From positions 1 through 7,829 of the forward strand of contig JAQGLQ010000465.1 in the NCBI GenBank assembly GCA_028292785.1: a stretch of DNA of 7,829 bases, written 5' to 3'. The stretch is from Noviherbaspirillum sp. (GTDB lineage: Bacteria; Pseudomonadota; Gammaproteobacteria; Burkholderiales; Burkholderiaceae). The notes beneath the pieces were generated by a model. That model was not told where the DNA came from. It did not search any database and saw only the letters and a program-made list of their open reading frames with translations. Position numbers and translations under genes: made by a program. Below are positions 1 through 6,043 of this stretch, one piece after another (the stretch's first letter is position 1; each line of letters opens with the position of its first letter).

Positions 1-201
1 CAGCTCCTGCCCGTCGAAGCGGATCGAGCCCGCATCCGGCCGCAGCTGTCCGTTGAGCATATTGAAGCAGGTCGATTTGCCCGCGCCATTGGGACCGATC
101 AGCGCGAGCAGCTGCCCGGGCAGCAGATCGAACGAAACGTCGTCGACCGCCTTGACGCCGCCGAACGACTTCGCGATGTGGCTGACCTGAAGCAGCGTCA
201 T
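1..201 (-). CDS. livG: LivG-type ABC transporter ATPase, N-terminal part (runs off the left edge)
   Basis: This is the first 67 codons of the ATP-binding subunit of a branched-chain amino acid type importer; the rest lies beyond the window. Seen: the translation begins MTLLQVSHIAKSFGGVKAVD, followed by a perfect Walker A motif GPNGAGKST at residues 36-44 and the LivG-like stretch RPDAGSIRFDGQEL. Walker B, the ABC signature and the H-loop are not in view. The start ATG (199-201) overlaps the permease stop in the pattern ATGA, and AAAGG (209-213) sits 7 nt upstream as a ribosome binding site, so translation is probably coupled to the permease. Known for the family: it hydrolyses ATP on the cytoplasmic face to drive the LivH/LivM channel, as a heterodimer with LivF. 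LivG rather than LivF is inferred from its place directly after the permease and from the KSFGGVKAVDDVSF opening. The transported substrate is not shown. Confidence 0.93.
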   Translation of the reverse strand, partial: MTLLQVSHIAKSFGGVKAVDDVSFDLLPGQLLALIGPNGAGKSTCFNMLNGQLRPDAGSIRFDGQEL

Positions 202-2090
202 GCGCGCGCCTTTGCTGTGTCGAAACGGCTGCGCAGCGAACCGGCCACGCCTTGCGGGAAGACCAGCACCAGCACGAGAATCGTCAGGCCGAGCATCGCG
301 CGCCAGTATTCGGTCTCCCGCATCACGGCGTCCTGCAGCCAGGTGAACAGCGCAGCGCCGACGATCGGGCCGCTCAGCGTCTGTACGCCGCCGAGCAGCA
401 CCATCACGAGGCCGTCGACCGAACGCCCGACCGCGATCGTCTCGGGCGAAATGCTGCCCTTGGAAAACGCGAACAATGCGCCGGCCACGCCGCAAAACAG
501 CCCGGCGAGGATGAAGGCGACCCACTGCACGCGCTTGACATGGATGCCGATCGCTTCGCCGCGCACCGGCGAATCGCGGCCGGCGCGCAGGGCATGACCG
601 AAGGGCGAAAAAAGCATGCGCCGCATCAGCAACACGCCGGCAGCCGTCGCGAACAGCGCGAGGTAGTAATACGCCGGCCGGCCGGACAGCCACTGCGCCG
701 GCCATACGCCGGTCAGGCCATTGCTCCCCCCGGTGAAGCCGTCGGATTGATAGACCGCCGACCAGACGATCTGCGCGAATGCCAGCGTGAGCATCGCCAG
801 GTAGACACCCGAAAGACGCACGCAGAACCAGCCGAACAGCAGCGCACCCGCGCCCGCGACCAGCGGCGCCAGCAGCAGCGAGGCGATCATCGGCAGGCCG
901 GCGACCTTCAGCAGCACGGCGGCGCCGTAGGCTCCCAGCCCGAAGTAAGCCGCATGTCCGAAGGAATGCATGCCGCCCGGTCCCATGATGAAATGCAGGC
1001 TGGCGGCGAACAACACGGCAATCAGGATGTCGATGCCGAGCACCAGCGAATACGGAAAGGCGTCGTGCAGCAAGGGCAGCGCGAGCAGCGCCGCCATCAA
1101 CATCGCCGCCGCGATTTTCAGCGGCCGGCTCGCGGGCCGGAGCGGCATGTCGGTCGCGGCGACGGTGCGGGCCGCGGCCTGCGGCCGGCCCAGCAAGCCC
1201 CATGGGCGCAACACCAGGACGGCGGCCATGATCAGGAATTCCACCACCAGCGTCAGCTTTGAAAACGAAAACGATATGCCAAACAAATCGACCGTGCCGA
1301 TGCTCGCGCAGATCGCTTTGGTCTCGGCGATGATCAGCGCGGCGAGATAGGCGCCGGGAATGCTGCCCATGCCGCCCACCACCACCACCACGAAGGCATC
1401 GCCGATGGTTTGCAGATCGAGATGCAGGTTGGCCGGTTCGAGCGGAATCTGCACCGCTCCGCCAAGGCCGGCGAGAAATGCGCCCAGCGCGAATACGCTG
1501 GTGAACAGCCACGCCTGGTTGACGCCGAGCGCGCCCACCATCTCGCGATCCTGGGTGGCGGCGCGCACCAGCGTGCCCCAGCGGGTGCGCGCAAGAAGCA
1601 GCCAGAGCAATCCCAGGACGGCGGGGCCGATGAACATCAGCACCAGGTTATATTTCGGAAATTGCTGGCCGAGGATCTCGACCGCATCCTTGAGTCCGGG
1701 CGCGCGCGGGCCCATGAGCTCTTCCGCGCCCCACAGGTAGAGCGCCGCATCCTTGATCACCAGCACCAGCGCGAACGTCGCCAGCAATTGAAACAGCTCG
1801 GGGGCGTGGTAAATGCGACGCAACAGGATAATCTCGACCAGCGCGCCCAGGATCCCGGTCAGCAGCGCCGCCGTCAGCACACCGCCCCAGAAGCCGAGCG
1901 CGGTGCCGGCCCCGAACCATTCCATGGCCGAGTACGCCAGGTAAATGCCGAGCATGTACAGCGAGCCGTGCGCGAAATTGACGATGCGCGTGACGCCGAA
2001 AATCAGCGAGAGTCCCGCCGCAACCAGGAACAGCGAAGAGGCGCCGGCAAGGCCGTTCAGGAGCTGTACGAGGATGCTGGAAAATGTCAT
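198..2090 (-). CDS. Fused LivH-LivM branched-chain amino acid type ABC permease
   Basis: A 630-residue inner-membrane protein that joins the two permease subunits, usually separate proteins of about 300 residues each. The LivH half (about 1-303) carries GVTRIVNFAHGSLYMLG at 32-48 and the cytoplasmic coupling loop RAATQDREMVGALGVN from 176. A linker of about 20 residues rich in Ala, Arg and Pro (about 304-325) contains no obvious helix. The LivM half (about 326-630) carries GGMHSFGHAAYFGLGAY at 372-388 and the coupling loop RAGRDSPVRGEAIGI ending near 516, and ends LVFPQGVAGSLRSRF. Both coupling loops are intact, so both halves should contact the ATPases. The reading frame is open throughout, which argues against an assembly artefact. 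The ATG start fits the usual LivH N-terminus (LLNGLAGAS), but no clear Shine-Dalgarno precedes it. The binding-protein gene lies 76 bp upstream and the ATPase gene overlaps downstream. The substrate could be a branched-chain amino acid, an amide, or an aromatic or other small acid; the sequence does not decide. Confidence 0.95.
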   Translation of the reverse strand: MTFSSILVQLLNGLAGASSLFLVAAGLSLIFGVTRIVNFAHGSLYMLGIYLAYSAMEWFGAGTALGFWGGVLTAALLTGILGALVEIILLRRIYHAPELFQLLATFALVLVIKDAALYLWGAEELMGPRAPGLKDAVEILGQQFPKYNLVLMFIGPAVLGLLWLLLARTRWGTLVRAATQDREMVGALGVNQAWLFTSVFALGAFLAGLGGAVQIPLEPANLHLDLQTIGDAFVVVVVGGMGSIPGAYLAALIIAETKAICASIGTVDLFGISFSFSKLTLVVEFLIMAAVLVLRPWGLLGRPQAAARTVAATDMPLRPASRPLKIAAAMLMAALLALPLLHDAFPYSLVLGIDILIAVLFAASLHFIMGPGGMHSFGHAAYFGLGAYGAAVLLKVAGLPMIASLLLAPLVAGAGALLFGWFCVRLSGVYLAMLTLAFAQIVWSAVYQSDGFTGGSNGLTGVWPAQWLSGRPAYYYLALFATAAGVLLMRRMLFSPFGHALRAGRDSPVRGEAIGIHVKRVQWVAFILAGLFCGVAGALFAFSKGSISPETIAVGRSVDGLVMVLLGGVQTLSGPIVGAALFTWLQDAVMRETEYWRAMLGLTILVLVLVFPQGVAGSLRSRFDTAKARA

Positions 2091-2130
2091 CGGTGGAGCG
2101 GACTGCAGTAAGACGAACAGACGGGAAGGC

Positions 2131-2149
2131 CGGCGGCTCCATGCCGCCG
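2131..2149 (-). promoter_or_regulatory. Intercistronic hairpin between binding-protein and permease genes
   Basis: A perfect 7-bp inverted repeat (CGGCGGC / GCCGCCG) with a 5-nt loop lies in the 76-bp gap after the binding-protein stop, 41 nt before the permease start. It has no adjoining run of T on the minus strand, so it does not look like a strong intrinsic terminator. In other binding-protein-dependent importers such hairpins protect the upstream mRNA and lower permease expression; that role here is inference. Confidence 0.5.
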
Positions 2150-2166
2150 CGCCGCGAACGAAAGGC

Positions 2167-3372
2167 TCAATCGGCCGGCCGCATCGCCTTCACTTCGACA
2201 TCCGACGGCTGGAACTTCGCGCCATCCATGTACGTGAAGTTCACCATCACGCCCTTGCCATCCTTTACCGCCGTGCGTCCCACATACGCACCCAGCGTCG
2301 ACTGATTATCCTGCGGCCGGTAGGAGATCCTGCCCATCGGCGTATCGACCTGCAGGTTCTTGAACGCTTGCGCCAGCTTGTCGCTGTTGGTGGAATTGGC
2401 CTTCCTGATGCCGGCCGCGATCGACATGATCGATGCATAGCCGACGATCGAACCGAGGCGCGGATAGTCGTTGAACTTCTTCCGGTACGCATCCAGGAAC
2501 TGCTTGTGCTCCGGCGTATTGATGCTGTACCACGGGTAGCCGGTGACGTACCAGCCCACCGGCGCTTCATCCTTCAGCGGGTCGAGATATTCGGGCTCGC
2601 CCGACAGCACGCTGACGACTTCGCGCCCCTTGAACAGGCCGCGCGTGCTTCCCTCACGCACGAACTTGGACAGGTCCGGCCCGAACAGCACGTTGAAGAT
2701 GGCGTCGGGCTTGGCATCGATCAGCGCCTGGGTCACCGGCGCAGCATCGACCTTGCCCAGCGGCGGCGCCTGCTCGGCGACGAATTCCACGTCGGGCTGC
2801 GCCTGCTTCAACAGTTTCTTGAAGGTCTCCGCCGCGGACTGGCCGTATTCATAATTCGGATACACGATGGCCCAGCGCTTCTTTTTCATCTTCGCCGCTT
2901 CGGGCACCAGCATCGCGACCTGCATGTAGGTTGAAGGACGCAGCCGATAGGTGTACTTATGGCCATTCTCCCAGACGATCTTGTCGGTCAACGGTTCCGA
3001 GGCCAGGAAGAAAAATTTCTTCTGCCTGGAGAAGTCGGCCACCGCCAGGCCGACGTGCGACAGGAAGGTGCCGGTCAGTACATCGACTTTTTCGCGCGAG
3101 ATCAGTTCTTCAGCCACGCGCACCGCGTCACCCGGATTGGAATTGTCGTCGCGCGTGATGATTTCGACTTTCTTGCCGAGCAGGCCGCCGCCGGCATTGA
3201 TCTGCTCCAGCGCCAGGTCCATGCCTTTTTTATAGGGCTCCAGAAAACTCGCCTGCGACTTGTAACTATTGAGTTCACCGATCCTGATCGTGTTCTGCGC
3301 GTAGGATGCCGATGCCGTCCCGGCAGCGGCCGCAACGATCAAGACATGCAGGAACGTCTGACGCAATTTCAT
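2167..3372 (-). CDS. Periplasmic substrate-binding protein of a LivJ/LivK-type ABC importer
   Basis: A 401-residue type I periplasmic binding protein (Peripla_BP_6 type) that should capture the ligand and hand it to the fused permease encoded next. Seen: a signal peptide with basic start MKLR, a hydrophobic core FLHVLIVAAAAG, and a likely cleavage ASASYA|QNT after residue 25. The mature protein opens with TIRIGELNSYKSQ and then has the family stretches ALEQINAGGGLLGKKVEI and RDDNSNPGDAVRVAEELI. No lipobox cysteine is seen, so it is probably soluble. The start at 3370-3372 is preferred over the in-frame ATG at 3429 because it puts the signal peptide at the N-terminus and has AAAGGGTG just upstream; the longer form would add 19 residues before the signal. 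It is the first gene of the importer operon. Such proteins bind leucine-type amino acids, amides, aromatic acids or other small acids, and the specificity cannot be read here. Confidence 0.94.
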   Translation of the reverse strand: MKLRQTFLHVLIVAAAAGTASASYAQNTIRIGELNSYKSQASFLEPYKKGMDLALEQINAGGGLLGKKVEIITRDDNSNPGDAVRVAEELISREKVDVLTGTFLSHVGLAVADFSRQKKFFFLASEPLTDKIVWENGHKYTYRLRPSTYMQVAMLVPEAAKMKKKRWAIVYPNYEYGQSAAETFKKLLKQAQPDVEFVAEQAPPLGKVDAAPVTQALIDAKPDAIFNVLFGPDLSKFVREGSTRGLFKGREVVSVLSGEPEYLDPLKDEAPVGWYVTGYPWYSINTPEHKQFLDAYRKKFNDYPRLGSIVGYASIMSIAAGIRKANSTNSDKLAQAFKNLQVDTPMGRISYRPQDNQSTLGAYVGRTAVKDGKGVMVNFTYMDGAKFQPSDVEVKAMRPAD

Positions 3373-3377
3373 TTTTT

Positions 3378-3385
3378 CACCCTTT
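3378..3385 (-). promoter_or_regulatory. Ribosome binding site deciding the binding-protein start
   Basis: On the minus strand AAAGGGTG lies 5 nt (AAAAA) before the ATG at 3370-3372. It supports this start over the upstream in-frame ATG at 3429. Confidence 0.65.
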
Positions 3386-3491
3386 TTGAATGCCCTTCCC
3401 GGGCAAATGGAATAGTGGATTGATTGCACGGACGGCTATCGTAAACCATCTTGCCCTCAAGCTCATGATTTCTCATTCGCGGAATCGAAGA

Positions 3492-3517
3492 CGGGGCCGG
3501 CGGCGCGCCGGGCCCTG
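3492..3517. repeat. GC-rich hairpin in the divergent region
   Basis: Positions 3492-3498 pair with 3511-3517 (one G-U pair if read as plus-strand RNA). After a one-base bulge at 3510, 3499-3501 pair with 3507-3509 around a 5-nt loop. It overlaps the palindrome GGCGCGCC (3502-3509). No gene ends here and no T-run follows on either strand, so it is not a normal terminator. Confidence 0.45.
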
Positions 3518-3518
3518 A

Positions 3519-3534
3519 GGTAGAATCCGCTACC
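3519..3534 (+). repeat. Small hairpin containing a -10-like sequence
   Basis: GGTAG (3519-3523) pairs with CTACC (3530-3534) around a 6-nt loop, one base after the previous hairpin. The left arm and loop contain TAGAAT, a possible -10 element. It may be an operator, part of a 5' leader, or chance. Confidence 0.3.
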
Positions 3535-3599
3535 GCTTCAACAACTGCCCGCAACCGGCGCCATGCCGCGCAACCGCAATCGCATAGCCCCCGCCGCCC

Positions 3600-4844
3600 A
3601 TGAACGACAAGAATGAACCACACCGGCCGAGCGCGCCGCCGCAACAATCCGCTCCGGCGGTTCCGCCCGTATCGGGACTGCTGCTGTTCGCGCTGTTCCT
3701 GATCGGCGCGAACCTGCGCCCGGCCTTATCAAGCGTAGCGACGGTGCTTGCGTCGATCCAGGCCGATGCCGGCCTGTCATCCACCGGCGCCGGCGTGCTG
3801 ACCACCCTGCCGATATTGTGCTTTGGCTTTGCCGCACCGCTGACGTCCTGGCTCATGCGCAGTGCTTCGATCGAGCGCAACATCTTCATCGGCTTGCTCG
3901 CCTTGGCCGCCGGCATGGGCATGCGCGTCTTTTTCGGCCTGCCCGGCCTGTTCATCGGCACCGCAATCGCGGGTGCCGCCATCGGCGTGATCATGGTTCT
4001 GCTGCCGGCGATCATCAAGCGCGACTTCGCCCGCCATGCGCCGATGGCGACCGGCATGTATTCGATGGCGCTATGCTTCGGCGCGGCGCTCGCGGCGGGG
4101 ACGACCGCTCCGCTGCAGCAGCTTGCCGACGGCGACTGGCGGGTTGCCCTGGCTTTCTGGACACTGCCGGCGCTGGCCGCCGCCGCCATGTGGCGGCCGC
4201 AATTGCAGCGCATCGAGAGCGGTGCGGCACCTGCGCGCAGCAAAGTGCGGGGGCTGCACAAAAACATGCTTGCCTGGCAGGTGACCGCCTATTTCAGCAT
4301 GCAGGCGGCCGGCGCGTTTGTCATATTCGGCTGGCTGCCCACCATACTGTTCGATCGCGGCATGAGCCCGCTCACTGCGGGCATCGTGTTCGCGGTGTCG
4401 ATCGGCGCGCAATTGATCACGTCGATCGCCGGTCCCTGGCTCGCCACGCGCGGCCGGGATCAGCGCGCCGCCATTGCGGTCATGCAGTCGGCTTCGGCCG
4501 TCGGCATGCTGGGATGCATTTTCGCGCCCACCGATACGATCTGGGCATGGGCGGTGCTGTTGGGCCTTGGGCAGGGAGGCGGCTTCAGCATCGGCCTGGC
4601 GCTGATCGTGCTGCGCTCGCCGAACCCGCGTGTGGCGGCCGCGTTGTCGGGAATGGTTCAGGGCAGCGGCTACGTGATCGCCGCCACCGGACCACTGGTG
4701 GCCGGCGTGCTTCATGGTTACACGCGCAGCTGGAATGCAGTCGGCGCGTATTTCGTGCTGCTGACCGCGAGTGCGATCGTCTTCTCCCAAGGCGCGGGAC
4801 GTCAGCGTTTCATCGAAATCAAAGGGGAACGGGCGAGCCCCTGA
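3600..4844 (+). CDS. Major facilitator superfamily transporter, CynX/NimT type
   Basis: A 414-residue inner-membrane secondary transporter. Seen: a short hydrophilic Pro-rich N-terminus (1-24), then twelve hydrophobic segments split 6+6 by a basic loop (about residues 200-222, RIESGAAPARSKVRGLHKN). The first helix carries GANLRPALSSVA at 36-47 and the next segment reads GVLTTLPILCFGFAAP; both are characteristic of the CynX/NimT branch, which includes the E. coli cyanate transporter and 2-nitroimidazole transporters. Many members have no known substrate, and there is no cyanase gene here, so cyanate is not supported. The ATG at 3600 is the only plausible start: a TAG at 3585-3587 closes the frame upstream and the first helix follows soon after. 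No Shine-Dalgarno is visible. The sugar-kinase gene begins 46 bp downstream on the same strand, so the two are probably one transcript, which suggests (inference) that it moves a sugar acid or related compound used by that kinase. Confidence 0.9.
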   Translation: MNDKNEPHRPSAPPQQSAPAVPPVSGLLLFALFLIGANLRPALSSVATVLASIQADAGLSSTGAGVLTTLPILCFGFAAPLTSWLMRSASIERNIFIGLLALAAGMGMRVFFGLPGLFIGTAIAGAAIGVIMVLLPAIIKRDFARHAPMATGMYSMALCFGAALAAGTTAPLQQLADGDWRVALAFWTLPALAAAAMWRPQLQRIESGAAPARSKVRGLHKNMLAWQVTAYFSMQAAGAFVIFGWLPTILFDRGMSPLTAGIVFAVSIGAQLITSIAGPWLATRGRDQRAAIAVMQSASAVGMLGCIFAPTDTIWAWAVLLGLGQGGGFSIGLALIVLRSPNPRVAAALSGMVQGSGYVIAATGPLVAGVLHGYTRSWNAVGAYFVLLTASAIVFSQGAGRQRFIEIKGERASP

Positions 4845-4854
4845 TAGTTTCCAA

Positions 4855-4882
4855 CCGGTGCGGCATGCAGCCGCGTCACTGG
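4855..4882 (+). promoter_or_regulatory. Hairpin overlapping the kinase ribosome binding site
   Basis: In RNA, CCGGUG (4855-4860) pairs with CACUGG (4877-4882) with one G-U pair, and the inner CGGC (4861-4864) pairs with GCCG (4870-4873) around loop AUGCA, leaving a 3-nt bulge. The last two bases belong to GGAGA (4881-4885), the kinase Shine-Dalgarno. The fold would partly mask it; any regulatory role is inference. Confidence 0.35.
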
Positions 4883-4890
4883 AGACAGTC

Positions 4891-5820
4891 ATGGAATACG
4901 ACCTGATCACGCTCGGCGAACCGCTGATCGAATTCAACCAGACCGTGCCCGGACGGCCCGAGTATCGCCAGGGTTACGGCGGCGACATCTCCAATGTCGC
5001 CATCGCCGCCGCCCGGCAAGGTGCCAGGGCTGCCTGCCTCACGCGCATCGGCGATGACGATTTCGGCCGGCTTCTGCTTGCGCTCTGGCAGCGCGAAGGC
5101 GTGGAGGCGCGTTTCGTGGAACGCGATGCGGCGGCCCATACCGGGGTCTATTTCATCTCCCATGACGCCGCGGGCCATCATTTCAGCTATCTGCGCGCCG
5201 GTTCCGCGGCCAGCCGCATGACGCCGGACAACCTTCCGCTGGCCGCGGTAGCGCGGGCGCGATGGCTGCACGTCTCCGGCATCTCGCAGGCGATCAGCGC
5301 ACAGGCCCGCGACACGGTCGCGGCCGCGATCGCGCTGGCGCGCGCAAACGGAGTGCGGGTCAGCTACGACGCCAACCTGCGCCTGCCGTTGTGGCCGCTT
5401 GAACGCGCGAAGGCTGCGATCGAAGCGACCATTGCCGGCACCGATCTGTTCCTGCCCAGCCTCGACGAAGCGCGCATGCTCTCGGGCGCAACCGATGTAC
5501 CCGGCATTTTTGAATGGTGTTTCGGGTGCGGCGCCACGACGGTGGTCCTGAAATGCGGCGCCGACGGCGCCTGGGCCGGCGAACGAGGCCTGCCGCCGCG
5601 GCATGTCGCTCCCTGGCCGGTCAAGCCGGTGGATGCGACCGGCGCCGGAGACTGCTTCGACGGCAGCCTGCTCGCCCGGCTCGCGGCGGGAGACGAGCTG
5701 CTCGATGCGGTGCGCTACGCCAACGTGGCGGCGGCATTGTCGACGCAGGGCTGGGGCGCGATTGAGCCGGTGCCCACTTCGACGCAAGTGCTTGCGGCTA
5801 TGCGAGGAACGATGCACTGA
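4891..5820 (+). CDS. kdgK: PfkB-family sugar kinase, probable 2-dehydro-3-deoxygluconokinase
   Basis: A 309-residue cytoplasmic ribokinase-fold enzyme. The best-fitting reaction is ATP-dependent phosphorylation of 2-dehydro-3-deoxy-D-gluconate to KDPG, feeding the Entner-Doudoroff aldolase. Seen: opening LITLGEPLIEFNQT, sugar-binding GYGGDISNVAIAAARQG from 28 (GGD at 30-32), GVYFISHDAAGHHFSYLRAGSAAS (typical of KDG-kinase-like proteins), the middle strand YDANLRLPLW, LPSLDEARML, and the C-terminal PfkB signature DATGAGDCFDG at 248-258 with the catalytic base D254. Length is normal for the family. The start at 4891 is chosen because GGAGA (4881-4885) precedes it by 5 nt and the family N-terminus begins here; the frame stays open further upstream but only inside the transporter gene. 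The MFS gene lies 46 bp upstream, probably co-transcribed. The exact sugar is inferred: fructokinase or another ketose or keto-acid kinase is the main alternative. No KDPG aldolase or dehydratase gene is in the window. Confidence 0.88.
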   Translation: MEYDLITLGEPLIEFNQTVPGRPEYRQGYGGDISNVAIAAARQGARAACLTRIGDDDFGRLLLALWQREGVEARFVERDAAAHTGVYFISHDAAGHHFSYLRAGSAASRMTPDNLPLAAVARARWLHVSGISQAISAQARDTVAAAIALARANGVRVSYDANLRLPLWPLERAKAAIEATIAGTDLFLPSLDEARMLSGATDVPGIFEWCFGCGATTVVLKCGADGAWAGERGLPPRHVAPWPVKPVDATGAGDCFDGSLLARLAAGDELLDAVRYANVAAALSTQGWGAIEPVPTSTQVLAAMRGTMH

Positions 5821-5833
5821 CGCTAATTCGGAA

Positions 5834-5859
5834 AGCGCTCCACGGCGCGGCTAATTTTT
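5834..5859 (+). terminator. Weak intrinsic terminator candidate after the kinase gene
   Basis: Starting 14 nt after the kinase stop, AGCGC (5834-5838) can pair with GCGGCT (5847-5852) with one bulged G, around an 8-nt loop. AATTTTT follows (5853-5859). The stem is short, so this is only a candidate. The T-run is also part of the small palindrome AATTTT-TC-AAAATT (5853-5866). Confidence 0.3.
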
Positions 5860-5900
5860 CAAAATTCGTCATGGCGACAAAGACAAGGCAGTCGGTGCGC

Positions 5901-5906
5901 TATGAT
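5901..5906 (+). promoter_or_regulatory. Possible -10 element for the cyclase gene
   Basis: TATGAT matches TATAAT at five of six positions. The only upstream partner, AAGACA (5880-5885), gives a 15-bp spacer, which is short. If used, the transcript would have a leader of roughly 130 nt that includes the large hairpin at 5961-6025. Confidence 0.2.
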
Positions 5907-5960
5907 CGGCCGCCGACGTCCTGTCGCTGGAGCAAGTGGATGATACGGCGGACGTCATCC

Positions 5961-6025
5961 CTCAGCACCTGTTTGGGATCTCCCGAGGGTCGCGTGGCCC
6001 CTAAAGATCCCAAACAGGTTCTTAG
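5961..6025. repeat. Long inverted repeat / 65-nt hairpin just upstream of the cyclase gene
   Basis: ACCTGTTTGGGATCT (5967-5981) is exactly complementary to AGATCCCAAACAGGT (6005-6019). The pairing continues outward with two mismatches to 5961 and 6025, giving 19 of 21 paired positions. Inside the loop AGGG (5986-5989) can pair with CCCT (5999-6002). The structure ends 18 nt before the ATG at 6044, and TTTT follows at 6030-6033. It could be a 5' leader or attenuator structure, a terminator, a palindromic operator, or a copy of a dispersed palindromic repeat. It is much longer than expected by chance in 223 bp. Confidence 0.85.
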
Positions 6026-6043
6026 ACGATTTTCAACTCCGCG

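Larger units (their letters stand above)
3373..3599. promoter_or_regulatory. Divergent intergenic region, presumed promoters for the importer and for the MFS-kinase pair
   Basis: These 227 bp separate two genes transcribed away from each other, so both promoters should lie here. I find no convincing -35/-10 pair on either strand. TAGAAT at 3521-3526 matches the plus-strand -10 consensus at five of six positions, but nothing like TTGACA lies 16-18 bp upstream. Structured elements are a GC-rich hairpin at 3492-3517, a second at 3519-3534, a 5-bp hairpin at 3391-3405 (TGCCC/GGGCA) just ahead of the binding-protein ribosome site, and CTCAT repeated with a 10-bp period at 3462-3476. No regulator gene is adjacent. 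Confidence 0.5.

Noticed and set aside
1410..2111. Long plus-strand open frames opposite the permease (also 252-1262)
   Set aside because: Low-complexity Gln/Arg/His-rich products antisense to a well-supported gene; typical of high-GC codon bias.
3391..3405. 5-bp hairpin TGCCC/GGGCA ahead of the binding-protein ribosome site
   Set aside because: Too short to claim a function alone; noted only in the intergenic entry.
2167..3429. Longer binding-protein form starting at 3429
   Set aside because: It would put 19 residues before a clear signal peptide, while the start at 3370-3372 has its own Shine-Dalgarno.
3369..3647. 92-codon minus-strand frame whose stop overlaps the binding-protein ATG
   Set aside because: Arg-rich, it runs into the divergent transporter gene and has no family resemblance; the ATGA overlap is probably chance.
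4071..5817. Long minus-strand open frames opposite the transporter and kinase (4071-4937, 4876-5817)
   Set aside because: Antisense shadows with no family motifs and Arg-rich composition; the plus-strand genes carry clear motifs.
4771..5820. Longer kinase form starting at 4771 inside the transporter gene
   Set aside because: The family N-terminus begins at 4891, which has GGAGA at correct spacing; the extra 40 residues are out-of-frame transporter sequence.
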